Source of the DNA: Phycisphaerae bacterium
GTDB lineage: Bacteria > Planctomycetota > Phycisphaerae > Phycisphaerales > Phycisphaeraceae
Length of the DNA stretch: 64,000 bases
Reading direction: 5' to 3'
Assembly: GCA_030425705.1 (NCBI GenBank)
Contig: JAUHZU010000004.1
Span: 62,001-126,000, forward strand
Of the stretch, positions 61,157 to 64,000 are shown in pieces. A program made the translations under genes and the position numbers. The notes under the pieces were generated by a model that saw nothing but the letters and a program-made list of their open reading frames with translations, was not told the DNA's origin and ran no database searches. The stretch's first letter is position 1. Every line of letters begins with the position of its first letter.

Positions 61157-61945
61157 ATGATCGGTTCCAACCCGGCGATGAACGAGAGCACGTTCGACCT
61201 GTCCTACGACGTCGCGCCCAAGGACGTGATGACGATGAACGGGACGCTGTCCAAGTCGTTGATGCTCGTGGGCATCCTCGGGCTGGCGGCGTCGTTCTCG
61301 TGGGCGATGACCACGCGGGGCGGCGTGTTCGACCCGGGCGTGGCCATGCCGTGGATCCTCGGCGGCGCGGTCGGGGGCCTGATCCTGGCGCTGGTGACGA
61401 TCTTCAAGCCCACCGCGTCGCCGTTCACCGCGCCGATCTACGCGTTGTTCGAGGGGCTGTTCCTGGGCGCGGTCTCGGCGATGTACGAGGCGGTCTATGG
61501 CGCCGGTGCGGCGACCAGCAGCGGCGCGGCGTCGCCGTTCTCCGGCATCGTCGTGCAGGCGGCGGGGCTGACGATCTGTGTGCTCGGGGTGATGCTCGTG
61601 CTGTATATGACCCGCATCATCCGGGTCACGGCGAAGCTGCGGGCGGGCATCATCGCCGCGACCGGCGCGGTCATGGTGTTCTACCTCATCAGCATCGGGC
61701 TGAGTCTGTTCGGCGTGTCCATGCCGTACCTGCACAGCCCCAGCCCGCTGGGCATCGGCATCTCGCTGGTGATCGTGGGCATCGCGGCGTTTAACCTGCT
61801 GCTGGACTTCGACCTGATCGAGCGGGGCATCCAACGGCAGGCACCCAAGTACATGGAGTGGTACGCGGGCTTCGCACTGCTGGTCACGCTGGTCTGGCTG
61901 TACCTGGAGATCCTCCGGCTGCTGGCGAAGCTGCGGTCGCGGTAG
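61157..61945 (+). CDS. BAX inhibitor-1/YccA family membrane protein
   Basis: 262 residues from ATG at 61157 (MIGSNPAMNESTFDLSYD), with GAGG nearby. Seven membrane segments. The family shows the N-terminal cytoplasmic stretch, a GGLILALVTIFKPTASPFTAPIYALFEGLFLGAVSAMYE block and a last helix pair with LLLDFDLIERGIQRQAPKYMEWY carrying the conserved acidic residues of BI-1/TMBIM proteins. YccA/BI-1 proteins are calcium- or FtsH-linked in other bacteria; the role here is unproven. The stop is followed at once by a GGGTCTA array. Confidence 0.93.
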   Translation: MIGSNPAMNESTFDLSYDVAPKDVMTMNGTLSKSLMLVGILGLAASFSWAMTTRGGVFDPGVAMPWILGGAVGGLILALVTIFKPTASPFTAPIYALFEGLFLGAVSAMYEAVYGAGAATSSGAASPFSGIVVQAAGLTICVLGVMLVLYMTRIIRVTAKLRAGIIAATGAVMVFYLISIGLSLFGVSMPYLHSPSPLGIGISLVIVGIAAFNLLLDFDLIERGIQRQAPKYMEWYAGFALLVTLVWLYLEILRLLAKLRSR

Positions 61946-61951
61946 CGGGTT

Positions 61952-61979
61952 GGGTCTAGGGTCTAGGGTCTAGGGTCTA
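61952..61979. repeat. GGGTCTA array after the BI-1 gene
   Basis: Four perfect tandem copies of GGGTCTA, beginning 7 bases after the stop. Faces the inverted array at 62081-62108 across the same gap. Confidence 0.9.
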
Positions 61980-62080
61980 GGCAGGATCATCCGAGACCGT
62001 CGGTGCTCGAACCGTTCGCGCGGAAGCTTTTGATTGCTGCAAACCCGATGGACCGTGCCGATCCCTTTCGCGTCCCGGCC

Positions 62081-62108
62081 TAGACCCCAGGCCCTAAACC
62101 CTAGACCC
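62081..62108. repeat. Inverted CCCTAGA/CCCTAAA array before the MFS gene
   Basis: TAGACCC, CAGGCCC, TAAACCC, TAGACCC, ending 6 bases before the ATG at 62115. Reverse complement of the array at 61952. Confidence 0.8.
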
Positions 62109-62114
62109 TGCTCC

Positions 62115-63338
62115 ATGCGTGCGATCCAGCGGCAGTTTGCGTTGAGCGGCGCGGCGATGGGGGCGCTGCTGCCCTACCTGCCGGTGTTCCTCTTAGACCG
62201 GCTGGGCGACCACACGCGCGTCGGGCTGGTGCTGGGGGTGATGGGGGTCGCGATCATCCTGACGCCGGTGGTGATCACCGCGCTGGCGGACACGCGGTTC
62301 CAGAGCCGGTCGCTGGTCGTGGCGAGCTTCATGCTCAGCGCCGCGGCGTGCGCGCTCATGCTCGTGGGCGACACGCTGGCGTCGCTGCTGGCGATCTACC
62401 TCCTGTTCTGCCTGGCGTTCTGGCCGCAGCCGCCGCTGCAGGACGGGCTGTTGTTCGCGGTCAACCGGCACCGTGAGCGGTCGGGCGAGGCGCAGACGCC
62501 CTACCACCGGGTGCGGGTGTACGGCACGCTGGGGTTCATCCTGCCCCTGATCCTGCTGTACTTCCTGCTCGACGGCGGGCTGGGGGTCGAGGCCGTGCTC
62601 TGGGTCGCGGCGGGGATCGCGGTCGTAGGCGCGGTCAACGCCTTGTCACTGCCGCACGTCCCGCTGGCCGAGGCCCGCACGGTCGACCCCGACGCCCCGC
62701 CGCTGCCGCACCCGACCCGCGCCGCCGCGGCCGTGCTCTTCCGCGGGCCGGCCGCGGTGTTCTGCGTCGCGATGTTCCTGGCCCACCTCGCCAACGCCGC
62801 GTACTACAGCTACTACCCGATCTACCTGGAAGACACCGTCGGCTTCGCGGAGAAGTGGATCGGGCCGATCAACATGGCCGGCGTCGTGCTCGAACTGCCG
62901 CTGATGCTCGCGGTGGGATTCCTCACCTACAAGCTCGGGATCAAGGGGCTGCTGCTCGCGGGGCTGGGGCTGATGCTCGCTCGGCTCGCGCTGCTCGGGC
63001 TCGTGCCAACCCAGGCCGTCGCCGTCAGCACACAACTGGTGCACGGCATGACGGTCGTCGCGATCTACGTCCTCCCGCCGATCTACCTCAACACGCTCGC
63101 GGTCGGCGACCACGGCGACCGGTTCCGCAACTCGATCCAGGGGCTCTACGCGATGGCGGTGTTCGGCCCGTCGCGGATCGTCGGCACGGTCGCCGCGGGG
63201 GCCGTGGCCGACGGCGCGTCGATGACCACGATGTTCAACCTCAGCGCCGCGCTCACCGCCGGGGCGATCGTGCTGCTCGCGGTGGGGTTCCGGTCGGGGC
63301 CGGCCTATTCCGCCTCGATGCGCCAGGCCAGCGCGTAG
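62115..63338 (+). CDS. MFS transporter (nucleoside/sugar-porter-like)
   Basis: 407 residues from ATG at 62115. Twelve membrane segments in two halves. The PHRVRVYGTLGF block before TM5 and the AYYSYYPIYL stretch in the second half resemble the nucleoside:H+ symporter / MFS_1-like family with lactose-permease-type fold (LacY-like). Substrate unknown. Its last 34 bases overlap the convergent protease gene. No Shine-Dalgarno: the ATG directly follows a heptad array. Confidence 0.8.
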   Translation: MRAIQRQFALSGAAMGALLPYLPVFLLDRLGDHTRVGLVLGVMGVAIILTPVVITALADTRFQSRSLVVASFMLSAAACALMLVGDTLASLLAIYLLFCLAFWPQPPLQDGLLFAVNRHRERSGEAQTPYHRVRVYGTLGFILPLILLYFLLDGGLGVEAVLWVAAGIAVVGAVNALSLPHVPLAEARTVDPDAPPLPHPTRAAAAVLFRGPAAVFCVAMFLAHLANAAYYSYYPIYLEDTVGFAEKWIGPINMAGVVLELPLMLAVGFLTYKLGIKGLLLAGLGLMLARLALLGLVPTQAVAVSTQLVHGMTVVAIYVLPPIYLNTLAVGDHGDRFRNSIQGLYAMAVFGPSRIVGTVAAGAVADGASMTTMFNLSAALTAGAIVLLAVGFRSGPAYSASMRQASA

Positions 63339-64000
63339 TCCCACGGGATGCCGTAGCCGTCCGCGCCACGCTTCACCCGCAGGGTCCATGTCCCGGCCGG
63401 CATCTCGCGCAGGTAGATCACCTCGACGTTGTCGATCGCGCTCGCGCTGGTGGCGACGACCTCCTCGTTGCCGGCGTCGTCGGTGCGCACCAGCTCCAGG
63501 TCGTACTGCGCGAGCGCGGCGCTGTTGTTCCAGACGGTCCGCGTCTCGCCGGTCTGGTTGTTGCGGACCTCGGCGGTGCCGCCGGCGACCTTGCGGTGCC
63601 AGACGAGGGTGAAGCAGGCCTCGCCCTGGTCGGCGGTGGTGGTGAAGGTGTAGCCGTGGTCCGCCTCGGCGGGGAGGGCGTGCGTCGCCCAGCCGTAGCG
63701 CTGGATCGTCGGGCCGGGCGGGGTGTTGCCGCCGGCGAGCATGAGCAGCGCGCGGTCGATGTCGACGATGCCCGCGCCCCACCGCCGGTCCAGCGGCTCG
63801 CCGTCGCTCGGCGACCAGCCCGCGGGCTTGTGCGCGCCGCCCAGCAGCAGCGCCTTGACCACCTCGCTGCGCACCGCCAACGCGTCGGGGCTGTCGGGGT
63901 CGCGCTCGGCCAGGGCGTCGGCCTCCTGCAGCAGTACGGCGACGCAGCCGGTGACGACCGGCGTCGACCAGCTCGTCAGCGAGCCGGGCGCGACCAGCTC
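63305..64000 (-). CDS. C-terminal part of a subtilisin-like (S8) serine protease
   Basis: 232 codons open to the window's right edge; the N-terminal part with the Asp and His of the triad lies outside. Near the edge the sequence LVAPGSLTSWSTPVVTGCVA contains the subtilase serine motif (TSWSTP, Ser nucleophile), and DRRWGAGIVDIDRALLML closes the catalytic domain. The remaining about 130 residues form a beta-rich P-domain-like or CARDB-like tail (TFTTTADQGEACFTLVWHRK, TVWNNSAALAQYDLELVR, EMPAGTWTLRVKR). It is probably exported, but the signal peptide cannot be seen. Convergent with the MFS gene, overlapping 34 bases. Confidence 0.88.
   Translation of the reverse strand, partial: ELVAPGSLTSWSTPVVTGCVAVLLQEADALAERDPDSPDALAVRSEVVKALLLGGAHKPAGWSPSDGEPLDRRWGAGIVDIDRALLMLAGGNTPPGPTIQRYGWATHALPAEADHGYTFTTTADQGEACFTLVWHRKVAGGTAEVRNNQTGETRTVWNNSAALAQYDLELVRTDDAGNEEVVATSASAIDNVEVIYLREMPAGTWTLRVKRGADGYGIPWDYALAWRIEAE

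Overview
The window is high-GC, densely coded bacterial chromosome. The gene content points to a marine-type member of the Planctomycetota, most likely class Phycisphaerae. The evidence is an exosortase with several PEP-CTERM proteins ending in LRRRR-like tails, prepilin-type proteins with an H-X9-DG-like tail, ECF sigma / FecR-like anti-sigma pairs with a beta-sandwich tail, and a eukaryote-type UDP-sugar pyrophosphorylase. This placement is inferred from gene content alone. No rRNA, tRNA, CRISPR array or transposase was recognised.

Layout. 1-4758 (minus): two related secreted helical proteins, a lipoprotein-like alpha/beta hydrolase and gpsA. 5164-18664 (plus): a six-gene exopolysaccharide/exosortase locus made of a Wza-like export lipoprotein, an exosortase fused to an EpsI-like domain, a 1576-residue TPR protein, a Wzz/Wzc-like protein with a degenerate P-loop, an NDP-sugar epimerase/dehydratase and a WecA/MraY-type initiating transferase. 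18720-20833: rpsB-tsf behind a long leader with three perfect hairpins. 20871-25790 (minus): ECF sigma, FecR anti-sigma, two PEP-CTERM proteins and a pseudopilin, with similar hairpins after the secreted-protein genes. 25979-28555 (plus): a two-domain fasciclin protein next to a SigK/RskA-like sigma/anti-sigma pair. 28575-35848: a beta-propeller protein, ilvE, an AT-richer hypothetical gene, truD ending in a REPIN-like double palindrome, a DUF488 gene, a stand-alone Wzz-like protein, efp and a lipoprotein. 35956-38747 (minus): a small secreted protein and a two-component system. 38980-43248: an MFS transporter with xylose isomerase, a GNAT acetyltransferase and a membrane protein. 43309-49513 (minus): glyS with an AT-rich internal patch, a PadR module with an overlapping operator/promoter, a GGDEF-EAL protein, a methyltransferase and rplU. 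49656-52986: a thioredoxin-dockerin-PEP-CTERM protein, another PEP-CTERM protein and a second pseudopilin. 53003-56946 (minus): a DUF3445 protein, the UDP-sugar pyrophosphorylase, a chlorite-dismutase/HemQ-family protein and rsmE. 57138-64000: an acidic disordered tail-anchored protein, ruvX, a small AT-rich gene coupled to manC, a ferritin-like protein, a BI-1/YccA protein, an MFS transporter and the end of a subtilisin-like protease.

How the parts fit. The exosortase at 6905-9043 is the expected processing enzyme for the four PEP-CTERM proteins elsewhere in the window, and its gene lies inside the polysaccharide locus that presumably makes the matrix they join. manC and the UDP-sugar pyrophosphorylase can supply sugar nucleotides. 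The GGDEF-EAL protein is a possible regulator of this lifestyle.

The most unusual non-coding structure is a family of seven-base tandem arrays (GGGTNNN on one strand) abutting start codons or gene ends at 44968, 46127, 58502-58583, 60395-60534 and 61952-62108, repeatedly as inverted pairs across one intergenic gap. Other points to follow up are the REPIN-like doublet at truD, the mosaic glyS, the structured rpsB leader and the recurring layout in which a -10 box lies 6-7 nt before the ATG, suggesting leaderless mRNAs.
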